Of a DNA stretch of 64,000 nucleotides, positions 55,701 to 63,351 are shown one piece after another. Positions within the stretch are counted from its first letter, which is position 1, and the number at the start of each line of letters is the position of its first letter. A program made the position numbers and the translations under genes. The DNA is from Beijerinckiaceae bacterium. GTDB taxonomy: Bacteria; Pseudomonadota; Alphaproteobacteria; Rhizobiales; Beijerinckiaceae. The notes beneath the pieces were generated by a model, which saw only the letters and a program-made list of their open reading frames with translations, did not search any database and had not been told where the DNA came from. The stretch is from positions 1 to 64,000 of the forward strand of contig JAPZUD010000004.1 in the NCBI GenBank assembly GCA_027533425.1. Direction: 5' to 3'.

Positions 55701-55853
55701 GGTGATCACGCCGACCTTGATCGTGAAAGACGGGTCCTCGGCCCGCCCGAGGCGCATGTAGGACAGGGTACCGACCGCGCCGATCAGCAGGATCAGGAAA
55801 AGCACGAGCGTCTGGTGCCGGACGGCCCAGGCCGAGAGATTGATGCCGCGCAT
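52707..55853 (-). CDS. RND efflux transporter inner-membrane pump (AcrB/MexB-like, HAE/HME type)
   Basis: This 1048-residue pump has twelve membrane helices and two large periplasmic loops. The proton-relay Asp pair is visible in LLVDDAIIAVEMM (helix 4), after ISLGALIIALG. The N-terminal helix (LVLFLILLIGAVGTLSYMRLGRAEDPSF) and the LLGLIALGGMDMRNSIILVDQ segment (helix 11 region) are typical of RND pumps with low-specificity substrates. It is 4 bp downstream of the adaptor gene and part of the tetR-adaptor-pump operon. No outer-membrane TolC-like gene is next to it, so a shared TolC is expected. Full length. Confidence 0.95.
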   Translation of the reverse strand: MRGINLSAWAVRHQTLVLFLILLIGAVGTLSYMRLGRAEDPSFTIKVGVITVAWPGATAFEMQNQVTDRIEKKLQELPYFNRVLTYNKPGFAALQMEFKDYTPARQVPELFYQMRKKLGDLKPELPSGVIGPNVNDEFGDVDSILTMITGDGADYAQLKRVGEDLKRALLKVPNVTKVTLYGAQDEQIFVEFSHTKLATLGIPASAIFDAIARQNAVTPAGTFETQAQRIPVRVTGALTGTEAVAAIPVEANGRTIRLGDIANVTRGFEDPSDFLIRQDGKPAIGVGVVMLKGANILTLGKDIEKALSEFQETMPVGFQIDRIANQPKVVGDSVYEFVKAFIEALVIVLGVSFLTLGWRTGIVVATSVPLVLGIVFTVMDFAGIDLHRISLGALIIALGLLVDDAIIAVEMMIVKMEEGWDRMKAAAYAWDSTAFPMLTGTLITAAGFLPVGLANSSVGEYTGSILYIVGIALVASWFVAVIFTPYLGVKILPDFKKGQGHADGHAQMYQGRWYGLLRRIVTWCVTHRIKALGATAAVFALAVVGFTRVPQQFFPLSERPELFLEMRLPEGSSITATNAVAREAEALLKGDPDVIHATTYIGQGSPRFWLGLNQVLPNEAFSQIVILSKDVPARERIKARLEKEIRQGALSAARVRVDRFNFGPPVGFPVQFRVVGTDPAEVRRIAYQVRDTMLRNNKAIDPHLDWNELMPAIRLVVDQDRARAFGLDPSAIAQTLQTLISGVTVTTIRDGTEQVQVVARAVPGERLDPTRLGDFTLTARNGVPVPLAQVARITQDYEEPILWRRSRDMSITVRADIIDGVQAPDVTTEIWSALKPIRDAVPLGYQIQIGGAIEESAKANESIFKLFPVMFMVMLLLLMVQLQSFTKVFLVLMSVPLGVIGASLALNLSGMPFGFVALLGLIALGGMDMRNSIILVDQVQHDMDRGLPMREAIVESVIRRARPVILTAMTAILAMIPLSRSAFWGPMAVTVMGGLFVATFMTLLFLPALYSFWFRKRIREEEKASRRAADITPANDREGPEPSTQAAA

Positions 55854-55857
55854 GTGA

Positions 55858-57042
55858 TTACCCCTGCCGTGCGTCCGTCAGCACCCGGACCCTCTGCCCG
55901 GCGCGCAAGGTATGGACTCCCATCGTGACCACCTTGTCGCCTTCGGCGAGGCCCGAGCGGATCGTGGCCAGCCGGCCGTCGGTTGCCATCAGCTCCACCT
56001 TCCGGCGGACCAGCTGGCCGGTTCCGGCCTCGACCACGAAAACTTCTGTTCCCTGGCCTTCGTTCAGCACGGCAGAGAGCGGGATCCGGGCCATGCGGGC
56101 GGCTTCCGGCGGGGCAAGCGTGATCGTTGCGGTCATGCCGAGCGGCGCATCGGGCGCGAGTCCCGACAGCGTGAACCGCGCCGCGAAGGTGCGGGTGCCG
56201 GCATCGGCGCTCGGCGACAATTCCCGCAACGTTGCAGGATAGCGCTTTCCGGGTTCCGACCAGAGCTCTGCCTCGGCACGGCCCTGCCGGGCCAGTGCCA
56301 GCTCCTGCTCCGGCAGCGCGACCAGCGCCTCGCGGTCGCCATCGCGGGCGATACGGACAATGGTCTGGCCGGCGGCGACCACCTGGCCGACTTCTGCCGC
56401 GACACTGATCACGATGCCATCGGATTCAGCCCGGAGATCGGCGTAGGATTGCGAATTGGTGGTCAGCTCGACCTGCCGTTCGGCACGCCGGACCCGCCCG
56501 ATCGCCTCGTCGCGCGTCGTGCGCTGGCGGTCGCTGGCCTGCTCGGTGGACCAGCCCCGCGCGCGGAGATCGAGAATCCGCTCGAGTTCCAGTTCGGCCT
56601 GCCGGGCGGCCGATCGGGCCGCCGCGAGTTCGGCCTCTGCGCTTTCGCGGTTCAGCCGGAAATCGGTGTCGTCGAGGCTGGCGAGGACCGTGCCGGCGGA
56701 AATCCGGTCACCGACCTGCACCTTGCGCGCGGCGATCTTGCCGGCAACGCGGAAGCCCTGGTCTGTCTCGATCCGGGCCCGCACCGTTCCGACGAGAACT
56801 TTCGGCTGGACAATCTCCTGAAGCCGCACGGCCTGCACCTGAACCGGGCGGACAACGAGATCGGGAGAGGCCGCAGCCGTCTTTTCGGACGGCTTCCCGG
56901 TCAGGGCCCAGCCGGCGGCGCCGGCTCCGGCCAGAAGGATCACGGCAAGCGGAATGAAGCGGCGGGCCCGGGCACCCAGCCGGGTCGGCTGGCGCGGTTC
57001 GGGGGCGGGCAGGGTCTCGGCGGCGGGGGCTGGATCGGTCAT
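55858..57042 (-). CDS. RND periplasmic adaptor (membrane fusion protein)
   Basis: This 394-residue adaptor links the RND pump to an outer-membrane channel. A membrane anchor is at about 30-48 (FIPLAVILLAGAGAAGWAL). A biotinyl-lipoyl half-motif (VAGKIAARKVQVGDRISAGTVLASLD) is followed by a helical hairpin (about 125-200, AEAELAAARSAARQAELELERIL), the second lipoyl half (IVISVAAEVGQVVAAGQTIV) and beta-barrel domains. It starts 15 bp after tetR and ends 4 bp before the pump gene. Confidence 0.93.
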   Translation of the reverse strand: MTDPAPAAETLPAPEPRQPTRLGARARRFIPLAVILLAGAGAAGWALTGKPSEKTAAASPDLVVRPVQVQAVRLQEIVQPKVLVGTVRARIETDQGFRVAGKIAARKVQVGDRISAGTVLASLDDTDFRLNRESAEAELAAARSAARQAELELERILDLRARGWSTEQASDRQRTTRDEAIGRVRRAERQVELTTNSQSYADLRAESDGIVISVAAEVGQVVAAGQTIVRIARDGDREALVALPEQELALARQGRAEAELWSEPGKRYPATLRELSPSADAGTRTFAARFTLSGLAPDAPLGMTATITLAPPEAARMARIPLSAVLNEGQGTEVFVVEAGTGQLVRRKVELMATDGRLATIRSGLAEGDKVVTMGVHTLRAGQRVRVLTDARQG

Positions 57043-57057
57043 GGTGGGCTCGAGGGG

Positions 57058-57654
57058 TTACGGTCGCAGGGCGGCAAGGATCAGGTCGGTCAGGCGGCCC
57101 GCCTGCTCCTCCTGGTCCTGGTCCGCGCAATGGGCGATGAGGGTGGGGTGGATGATCTTGGCAGAGGCTTCGAAAGCGGTTTCGGCGAATTCCGGCAGGG
57201 GCACGGCCCGGAAGTGACCCGAGCGGATCCCCTCGCCGATGATCTGGGCGAGAACCCCGACCATCGAATCGCAATGCGCCTCGATGGCCGGCCAGTTTTC
57301 CGCCATCGCCACCTCGACCATGTCGTGGATGCGGTGTTCATGCGTCAGCGTTGACTTGTTGTGCCGGTGCAGTTCGAGCAGGAAGACGCGGAGCTTTTCC
57401 GGCGCCGGCAGGGGGCGGGCCAGAATCTCCCGCGCCATGTCGTCCACCTCGTGCATCATCTTGGCGCAGATCGCGTCGTTTATGGCGCTTTTCGACGGAA
57501 AGAACCGATAGATATTGGCCGGCGACATGCCGAGCGCGGCGGCGATGTCCGCCACGGCGGTCTTCGCATAGCCCACGCGCCGGAAATGCTCCTCCGCGAC
57601 GGCGATGATGCGTTCCCGCGTGGCTTCAGCAGAGAGGCGATGACGGACGTTCAT
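57058..57654 (-). CDS. TetR/AcrR-family repressor of the RND operon
   Basis: This 198-residue regulator has the TetR HTH at the N-terminus (RERIIAVAEEHFRRVGYAKTAVADIAAALGMSPANIYRFF, residues about 13-52, given by its ends) and a helical ligand domain. It is the first gene of the operon with the adaptor and pump, so it probably represses its own operon. An extended palindrome lies just upstream of its start codon (57670-57705). The adaptor gene follows 15 bp on. Confidence 0.92.
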   Translation of the reverse strand: MNVRHRLSAEATRERIIAVAEEHFRRVGYAKTAVADIAAALGMSPANIYRFFPSKSAINDAICAKMMHEVDDMAREILARPLPAPEKLRVFLLELHRHNKSTLTHEHRIHDMVEVAMAENWPAIEAHCDSMVGVLAQIIGEGIRSGHFRAVPLPEFAETAFEASAKIIHPTLIAHCADQDQEEQAGRLTDLILAALRP

Positions 57655-57669
57655 TGCATTCGTTACGAT

Positions 57670-57705
57670 TGATAACTGATGAATTTCGAATTTTATCAGG
57701 AATCA
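57670..57705. promoter_or_regulatory. Extended palindrome, likely TetR operator
   Basis: Centred at 57687/57688 on TTCGAA, the sequence is symmetric with arms CTGAT (57676-57680) and ATCAG (57695-57699), AA/TT inside, and TGAT (57670-57673) with ATCA (57702-57705) outside. It is A+T-rich, 15 bp from the tetR start codon and between tetR and the divergent aminotransferase gene. Confidence 0.65.
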
Positions 57706-57811
57706 TGTATCAGTCAAGCTGCATCCACCGGGCGGGAATCCCCGGGCTGGCCAAGCGCCGGGGCTGCGGCTAAAGAACCGCAAGAATGCCTGTTGCTGAC
57801 GAGGGGGCCGC

Positions 57812-58975
57812 GTGTCCAAGCCCATGAATCCGGTCTATGCCGGCCTGCCGACCACGATCTTCGAAACCATGTCCCGACTGGCCCGCGAGCATCAGGCCGT
57901 CAATCTCGGGCAGGGTTTCCCGGATGATCCCGGCGCCGAGGATATCCGCGCCAAGGCGGCGGAGGCGGTCGTCTCGGGCTGGAACCAGTATCCGCCCATG
58001 ATGGGCATCCCCGAATTGCGACAGGCCACTGCCGACCATTTCGCCCGCCATCAGGGCCTCGCTTTCGATCCGGACAGCGAGATCATGGTGACATCGGGCG
58101 CGACCGAGGCTCTGGCCGGCGCGCTGTTCTCGCTGATCAACCCGGGCGACGAAGTCGTGCTCTTCCAGCCGATGTACGATGCCTATCTCCCGCTCGTGCT
58201 GCGGGCCGGCGGCGTGCCGAAATTCGTGACGCTCCGGCCCCCGCACTGGCGGTTTACCGCCGAGGATCTGGCGGCCGCGTTCTCGCCGCGCACCAAGCTC
58301 GTGCTGTTCAACGACCCGCTCAATCCTGCCGGCACAGTCTGCCCGCTCGAGGATCTCTCGATGCTCGCGCATTTCTGCATGGCGAATGATGCCATCGCCG
58401 TCTGCGACGAGGTCTGGGAGCATGTCGTTTTCGATGGAATCCGCCACCAGTCGCTGATCGGCCTGCCGGGCATGCGCGAGCGCGTCGTGAAGATCAGCTC
58501 GGCGGGCAAGATCTTCTCCCTGACCGGCTGGAAGGTCGGGCTGGTCATGGCCGCACCCGAGCTGATGCGGGTCCTCGCCAAGGCGCACCAGTTTCTCACC
58601 TTCACGACGCCCCCGAACCTGCAGGCGGCGGTGGCCTATGGCCTCGGCAAGGAGGACAGCTTCTTCGACGCGATGCGGGATGATTTCCAGCGCGCGCGGG
58701 ATTATCTCGCCGGCGGGCTGCAGGATCTCGGCTTCCCGGTGCTGAATTCGCGCGGGACCTATTTCCTCAACATCGACATCGCCCCGCTTGGCGAGACCGA
58801 CGATGCCGCCTTCTGCCAGCGGCTGGTGGCCGAACACGGCGTCGCGGCGATCCCGGTCTCGGCTTTCTACGCCGAGGATCCGGTGCGGACGGTGGTGCGG
58901 CTTTGCTTTGCCAAGCGCCAGTCGACACTCGATGCCGCGCTCGAGCGGCTCGCCGGCGTGTTGCCCAAGGGTTGA
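57812..58975 (+). CDS. PLP-dependent aminotransferase, class I/II
   Basis: This 387-residue fold-type I enzyme has the N-terminal LGQGFPDD, SGATEALAGALFSLINPGDEVVLF, the N/D-P motif FNDPLNPAG (where NNPHNPTG is usual in the KAT group), CDEVWEHV and the PLP Lys in SSAGKIFSLTGWKVG. It groups with methionine/kynurenine-type aminotransferases (YbdL-like). The start is GTG at 57812 with GAGGGGG upstream; an ATG four codons later is the alternative. It is divergent from tetR and convergent with mepA. The physiological amino donor is unknown. Confidence 0.9.
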   Translation: MSKPMNPVYAGLPTTIFETMSRLAREHQAVNLGQGFPDDPGAEDIRAKAAEAVVSGWNQYPPMMGIPELRQATADHFARHQGLAFDPDSEIMVTSGATEALAGALFSLINPGDEVVLFQPMYDAYLPLVLRAGGVPKFVTLRPPHWRFTAEDLAAAFSPRTKLVLFNDPLNPAGTVCPLEDLSMLAHFCMANDAIAVCDEVWEHVVFDGIRHQSLIGLPGMRERVVKISSAGKIFSLTGWKVGLVMAAPELMRVLAKAHQFLTFTTPPNLQAAVAYGLGKEDSFFDAMRDDFQRARDYLAGGLQDLGFPVLNSRGTYFLNIDIAPLGETDDAAFCQRLVAEHGVAAIPVSAFYAEDPVRTVVRLCFAKRQSTLDAALERLAGVLPKG

Positions 58976-58991
58976 TGGCCGAAACTGACGG

Positions 58992-59981
58992 CTAGCGAGA
59001 CACGGCAATCTGCCGGCATTCATCCGGCAGGTCATCCAGAGTCCAGGGCTTGGGCGGCGGCTTGGGCTTGCTGGCCGGTCCCGGCGGAGGCTTCGGCTTG
59101 TTCATGGCGGCGTATTGCTTCTTCAGCCAATCCTGCAATTCCGCTCCGCAGCCATCCTCGTCTGCCGGAAGCGGCTGGTCGACACAGGAAGCATCGTCCT
59201 TCGGGCAGGCCATGCGGATGTGGAAATGGAAATTGTGCCCCCACATCGGCCGCACCTTGGACAGCCAGGCCCTGTCGGTACCGGCATCGCGGCACAGGGC
59301 CACCTTGATGGCGGGATTGACGAAGATCCGGCTGACCTTCGCCTCCCGGGCAGCGAGGCGGATGAGCGCCACATGGCTGCGGGTATAGACGGCCGGGTCG
59401 ACATCCATCCAGTCGGACCGGACGATGTTGGTCGCACTCATGGTCTCGCGCTCCGCCCGGCTCAGCGTCCGGTCCGGCATTGGTGTCAGCCAGATATCCG
59501 CGTCGAGGCCGATCTGGTGCGAGGCATGCCCGGTCAGCATCGGCCCGCCGCGCGGCTGGGAAATGTCGCCGACCAGCAGCCCGTTCCAGCGCGCCTCACG
59601 CGGGGCCTTTTTCGCCAGCGACTCGATCAGGGCGATCAGGTCGGGATGGCCCCAGTTGCGATTGCGTGACAGGCGCATGACCTGCCAGGTTTCGCCATCG
59701 ACAGGAAGCGCCTTCGCACCGGCAAGACAGCCGCGGGCGAACGACCCGATGGCGCGCGGCTCGAGATTGGCGGGCCCCGGCGTGGTGCCGAAAATGCGCT
59801 TGGCAGCATTGTTGGGAAGCAGCGACAGGACCTTCGCCCGCCGCTCCATTTCCTCGGTCTGGGTCTGCTGGCCAAGGGCCGGCCCCGCCATGGCCATGAT
59901 GGCGAGGACGAGCGCGGCAAGCCTCTGCCTGCCCCCTGCCTTTCCCTGCCGTCCATGTGTCGCCAAGGTCCTGCCCAGCAT
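58992..59981 (-). CDS. mepA: Penicillin-insensitive murein endopeptidase MepA
   Basis: This 329-residue LAS-type metallopeptidase cleaves D-Ala-meso-DAP crosslinks. A signal peptide is at about 19-38 (LAALVLAIMAMAGPALGQ). Zinc ligands match E. coli MepA: GHASHQIGLDAD (His155, Asp162) and the HFHIRM segment (GHNFHFH). The C-terminus is a Pro/Lys-rich tail with a KPKPPP repeat. The ATG at 59981 is chosen as the first giving a proper signal peptide; the frame goes on to 60224 without it. Peptide products could feed the D-amino-acid genes elsewhere in the window, though they are not linked. Confidence 0.92.
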   Translation of the reverse strand: MLGRTLATHGRQGKAGGRQRLAALVLAIMAMAGPALGQQTQTEEMERRAKVLSLLPNNAAKRIFGTTPGPANLEPRAIGSFARGCLAGAKALPVDGETWQVMRLSRNRNWGHPDLIALIESLAKKAPREARWNGLLVGDISQPRGGPMLTGHASHQIGLDADIWLTPMPDRTLSRAERETMSATNIVRSDWMDVDPAVYTRSHVALIRLAAREAKVSRIFVNPAIKVALCRDAGTDRAWLSKVRPMWGHNFHFHIRMACPKDDASCVDQPLPADEDGCGAELQDWLKKQYAAMNKPKPPPGPASKPKPPPKPWTLDDLPDECRQIAVSR

Positions 59982-60127
59982 CGATTCGACCCTCGTGTTG
60001 GTGGGGGGAGCATGGCAGCAAAGGGTTAACCAGACCAGCCGGACCTGCACATTTCGAGCGAAAGGATTCAGGATTTCGCGGTGTCGCGAGAGCAGGATGG
60101 AGCGGTGAAGACGAAGGGGAATCGTCC

Positions 60128-60247
60128 ATGTCCCGATCCTGTGCCCACCGGCTCCTGCCGCTTCTGGTGATCTTTCTCGGTATCCTCGTGCAGACTCAGG
60201 CCAGCGTGGCCCGGAGCGAGGCACCCGGCCTCATGGTGCAGGCCTGA
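60128..60247 (+). CDS. Candidate 39-residue small exported or membrane protein
   Basis: A short frame starts at ATG 60128 with AAGGGGA 6 bp upstream and ends at TGA 60247. The product (MSRSCAHRLLPLLVIFLGIL, then QTQASVARSEAPGLMVQA) looks like a signal peptide with a basic start and 12-residue hydrophobic core, possibly cut at ASVA. I do not recognise it. It lies in the gap between mepA (divergent) and the Bug-type binding-protein gene, 109 bp from the latter. Confidence 0.45.
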   Translation: MSRSCAHRLLPLLVIFLGILVQTQASVARSEAPGLMVQA

Positions 60248-60356
60248 AAGGCCGACATTTTCGCTTTTCAATCCGCCGGTCTTGGATAGGCTGGCCGCAA
60301 ATCCCGGACGGGCAGCCCGGTGCGGCTGTGTGACAAGAGGGATGCGAGGAGGAACG

Positions 60357-61346
60357 ATGAGTGATCTGAAGAGTCCAATCCCCCGCCGCGCCGTGCTGGC
60401 CGGCCTTGCGGCAACGCCGTTTCTTGCAACCTCTGCGCGCGGGCAGGCGGCTTGGCCGAAGGCGGGAACGATCCGCATGGTCATTCCCTTTCCGCCGGCC
60501 GGCGCGACCGATGTTATCGGCCGGATCGTCGCCGAACGCCTCGGCGCGATCTGGGGCAACCAGATCGTGGTCGAGAACAAGGGTGGCGCCGGCGGCAATA
60601 TCGGTACCGACCAGGCGGCGAAAGCCGCGCCGGACGGGAACACCATGCTCGTTGTCTCGGTCGGGATGGCCACCAATCCCTATCTCTACAAATCGCTGCC
60701 CTATGACCCGGTGAAGGATTTCGAGCCCGTCAGCCTGATGGCGATGGTGCCGAACATCATGGTCGTGCCGCCCAATCATCCGGCGAAATCGGTCGCGGAA
60801 TTCATTGCCCTCGCCAAGGCCAAGCCGGGCACCATGTCCTTCGGCTCCTCGGGCATCGGCACCTCGGTCCATCTCTCGGGCGAGCTGTTCCAGAAGCTGA
60901 CCGGCACCAAGATGATCCATGTCCCCTACAAAGGCACCGCGGAAGCCAAGAACGACCTCATTGCCGGCCGTCTGGATTGCATCTTCGACAACATCACCGC
61001 CGCGCTGCCGCAGGCGCGGGCCGGCACGATCAAGGCCCTCGGCATCACCACGGCGAAACGTTCGCAGCTCGCGCCCGAGCTGGCCCCGATCAACGAGACC
61101 GTGCCGGGCTTCGATGTCTCTTCCTGGTTCGCGCTGTTCGTTCCGGCAAAAACGCCGCCGGCCATCGTTGCCCGCATGAATGCCGATGTGAAGGCGGTGC
61201 TGGCCGAGGCCGAGGTGGCGAGCAAGCTCGGCAAGCTCGGCGGCGAGATTGTCGGGTCGAGCCAGCAGGAACTGGCGGCCTTCCTCAAGTCGGAAAGCGA
61301 CAAATGGGGCGCGCTGATCAAGGAGATCGGCGTCACGGCGGGCTGA
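60357..61346 (+). CDS. Bug-family (tripartite tricarboxylate transporter) substrate-binding protein
   Basis: This 329-residue periplasmic binding protein has a twin-Arg-like signal (PRRAVLAGLAATPFLATSARGQA) and the family marks MVIPFPPAGATDVIGRIVAE, VENKGGAGGNIGTDQAAKA and VPYKGTAEAKNDLIAGRLD. GGAGGAACG precedes the ATG at 60357, the best ribosome site in this part. Ligands of the family are carboxylates such as citrate, nicotinate or amino acids. No TctA/TctB membrane partners are nearby, so it is an orphan, as is common for expanded Bug families. Confidence 0.92.
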   Translation: MSDLKSPIPRRAVLAGLAATPFLATSARGQAAWPKAGTIRMVIPFPPAGATDVIGRIVAERLGAIWGNQIVVENKGGAGGNIGTDQAAKAAPDGNTMLVVSVGMATNPYLYKSLPYDPVKDFEPVSLMAMVPNIMVVPPNHPAKSVAEFIALAKAKPGTMSFGSSGIGTSVHLSGELFQKLTGTKMIHVPYKGTAEAKNDLIAGRLDCIFDNITAALPQARAGTIKALGITTAKRSQLAPELAPINETVPGFDVSSWFALFVPAKTPPAIVARMNADVKAVLAEAEVASKLGKLGGEIVGSSQQELAAFLKSESDKWGALIKEIGVTAG

Positions 61347-61365
61347 GACGCTCCGCGCGAGGCTT

Positions 61366-61436
61366 GAAGGCGGCGGCCGAATCCGGTTGACTGGGTATCC
61401 ATCGTGATCCAGTGCCGGGACCGGCCCGCCGCCTTC
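61366..61436 (+). other. Structured element after the Bug-type gene
   Basis: GAAGGCGGCGG (61366-61376) pairs perfectly over 11 bp with CCGCCGCCTTC (61426-61436). Inside, CCGG (61383-61386) can pair with CCGG (61415-61418) and ACTGG (61390-61394) with CCAGT (61409-61413), giving a nested hairpin. No T-run follows. It may be an mRNA 3' structure, a leader of the next gene, or a Rho-type terminator. Confidence 0.4.
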
Positions 61437-61488
61437 GTTGCTTGAGGCCGGAGGCGGGCATGCCCGCTTGACGCCTTCAGGGCCCGAC

Positions 61489-63351
61489 ATGCAACGCTAC
61501 CTTGCCTGGCTGGAGGGGTTGATCCCCCCGGTCGTGCCCGCCCCCCGGGGCGAGCCCACATCGCTTTTCCCGTTTCTGTGGCAGCAGATCCGCCAGGTCC
61601 GGGGACCGCTGGCGGTCCTGACCGCGCTGACCATGACCGATGCCCTGCTCGATACGGTCGTGCCCTATTTCATCGGCCATCTCGTCGGCCTGCTGGCCAC
61701 AATCCCGCGCGAGCGCTTCTTCGCCGAAGCCATGCCGACCCTGCTGGCCATGCTCGCTGTCGTGCTCGTCCTGCGCCCGCTGGTCTTCCTCGCTGCCTTC
61801 TCGCTGGGGCGGCTCGGCATCGAGCCGGGCTGGCAGAGCCGGATGCGCTGGCAATTCTATGGCCGACTCGTCGGCCAGAGCCTCCGGTTTTTCCATAATG
61901 ATTTCGCGGGGCGGCTCGCCAACCGGGTCATGCAGACCGGCGGTGCGGTGCGTCAGGCGACAATCTCGTTCATCCAGGCCATCATCTACATCGCCTGCTA
62001 CGGCCTCGGCTCGGTCGGGCTGATTGCCGCGCAGGACTGGCGCATGGCGCTCCCCGTCGCACTCTGGTTCTGCGCCTATCTGCTCATCCTGCGGCTCTTC
62101 CTGCCGCAGCAGCGCCAGCGGGCCCAGGCGGCCTCGGAGGGGCGCTCCATGCTGATGGGCAAGGTTGTCGATGCCTTCGGAAACATCCAGACGCTGAAGC
62201 TCTTCGGCGAGAAAGCCCGGGACGATGCCTACATGGCCGCAGCCGTACGGGAGGCCAACGGCCTGTTCCAGGCCCAGCAGCGGCTGCAGATCGGCTTTTC
62301 CGGCTGTCTCTCCATCCTCAGCGCCACCACCGTCTGCACAACCTGCGCCATCGGCCTCTGGCTCTGGAGCCAAGGTGCCATCGAGGTCGGCGGCTTCACC
62401 ATGGCGATGACGCTCGTCCTCTCGCTTGTCCGTGCCTCGGGCTGGATCGCGTGGGAAATCTCGGGGATCATGGAGAATATCGGCATCGTTCAGGAGGGCA
62501 TGGAAAGCCTGACCGCCCCGGTCACGATGCAGGATCGCCCGGATGCCGTGCCCTTGCGCTTCGGGCGTGGCGAGATCGTCTTCCGGAAGGTCTCCTTCTC
62601 CTACGATGACCGGCTGCCCATCCTGCGCGACATCGATCTCGTCATCCGCCCCGGCGAGAAGATCGGGCTTGTCGGCCGCTCCGGCGCCGGCAAGTCGACA
62701 CTCGTCAACCTGCTGCTGCGATTCAATGCTGTCACCGAAGGGCGGATCCTCGTCGATGGGCAGGACATTGCCGGCCTGAAGCAGGAATCGCTGCGTCGGG
62801 TCATCGCAATGGTTACACAGGACACCGCCCTGCTCCACCGCTCGATCCGCGACAACGTACTCTATGGCCGCCCGGAGGCTTCCGAGGCCGAATTGCAGGC
62901 GGCGCTCGCTCGGGCCCAGGCGACTGATTTCGTCGGCAACCTCCAGGACTGGCTCGGCCGTCGCGGGCTGGATGCCCATGTCGGCGAGCGTGGCGTCAAG
63001 CTCTCCGGCGGCCAGCGCCAGCGCGTGGCCTTGGCCCGCGTCATCCTGCGCGACGCGCCGATCCTCGTGCTGGACGAGGCAACCAGCGCCCTCGACAGCG
63101 AGGTCGAGACCGCGATCCAGGAGAATCTCGGCACGCTCATGGCCGGCAAGACCGTAATCGCCATCGCGCATCGCCTGTCGACGCTCCAGATCATGGATCG
63201 CCTCGTGGTGCTGGATCAGGGCCGCATCCTCGAACAGGGCACCCATGCCGAGTTGCTGGCCGCGGGCGGACTCTATGCCGATCTCTGGGCCCGGCAGTCG
63301 GGGGGCTTCATCGTGGCGCCGAAGAAGCGGGAAGCGGTTCAGGCGGAGTAA
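61489..63351 (+). CDS. ABC exporter, fused permease-ATPase
   Basis: This 620-residue protein has an N-terminal membrane domain of six helices (about 40-330) and a C-terminal ATPase with Walker A (GRSGAGKST), Q-loop (VTQDTALLH), signature (LSGGQRQR), Walker B (ILVLDEATSALD) and switch His (AHRLS). It resembles MsbA/MdlB-type half transporters, working as homodimers to export lipids or drugs. The ATG at 61489 (MQRYLAWLEG) is chosen; the frame starts at 61438 with unsupported residues. The end overlaps the convergent LysR gene by 44 bp. Confidence 0.92.
   Translation: MQRYLAWLEGLIPPVVPAPRGEPTSLFPFLWQQIRQVRGPLAVLTALTMTDALLDTVVPYFIGHLVGLLATIPRERFFAEAMPTLLAMLAVVLVLRPLVFLAAFSLGRLGIEPGWQSRMRWQFYGRLVGQSLRFFHNDFAGRLANRVMQTGGAVRQATISFIQAIIYIACYGLGSVGLIAAQDWRMALPVALWFCAYLLILRLFLPQQRQRAQAASEGRSMLMGKVVDAFGNIQTLKLFGEKARDDAYMAAAVREANGLFQAQQRLQIGFSGCLSILSATTVCTTCAIGLWLWSQGAIEVGGFTMAMTLVLSLVRASGWIAWEISGIMENIGIVQEGMESLTAPVTMQDRPDAVPLRFGRGEIVFRKVSFSYDDRLPILRDIDLVIRPGEKIGLVGRSGAGKSTLVNLLLRFNAVTEGRILVDGQDIAGLKQESLRRVIAMVTQDTALLHRSIRDNVLYGRPEASEAELQAALARAQATDFVGNLQDWLGRRGLDAHVGERGVKLSGGQRQRVALARVILRDAPILVLDEATSALDSEVETAIQENLGTLMAGKTVIAIAHRLSTLQIMDRLVVLDQGRILEQGTHAELLAAGGLYADLWARQSGGFIVAPKKREAVQAE

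Noticed and set aside
53031-55928. Open frame of 965 codons antisense to the RND pump
   Set aside because: It is His/Asp/Arg-rich low-complexity sequence opposite a certain gene.
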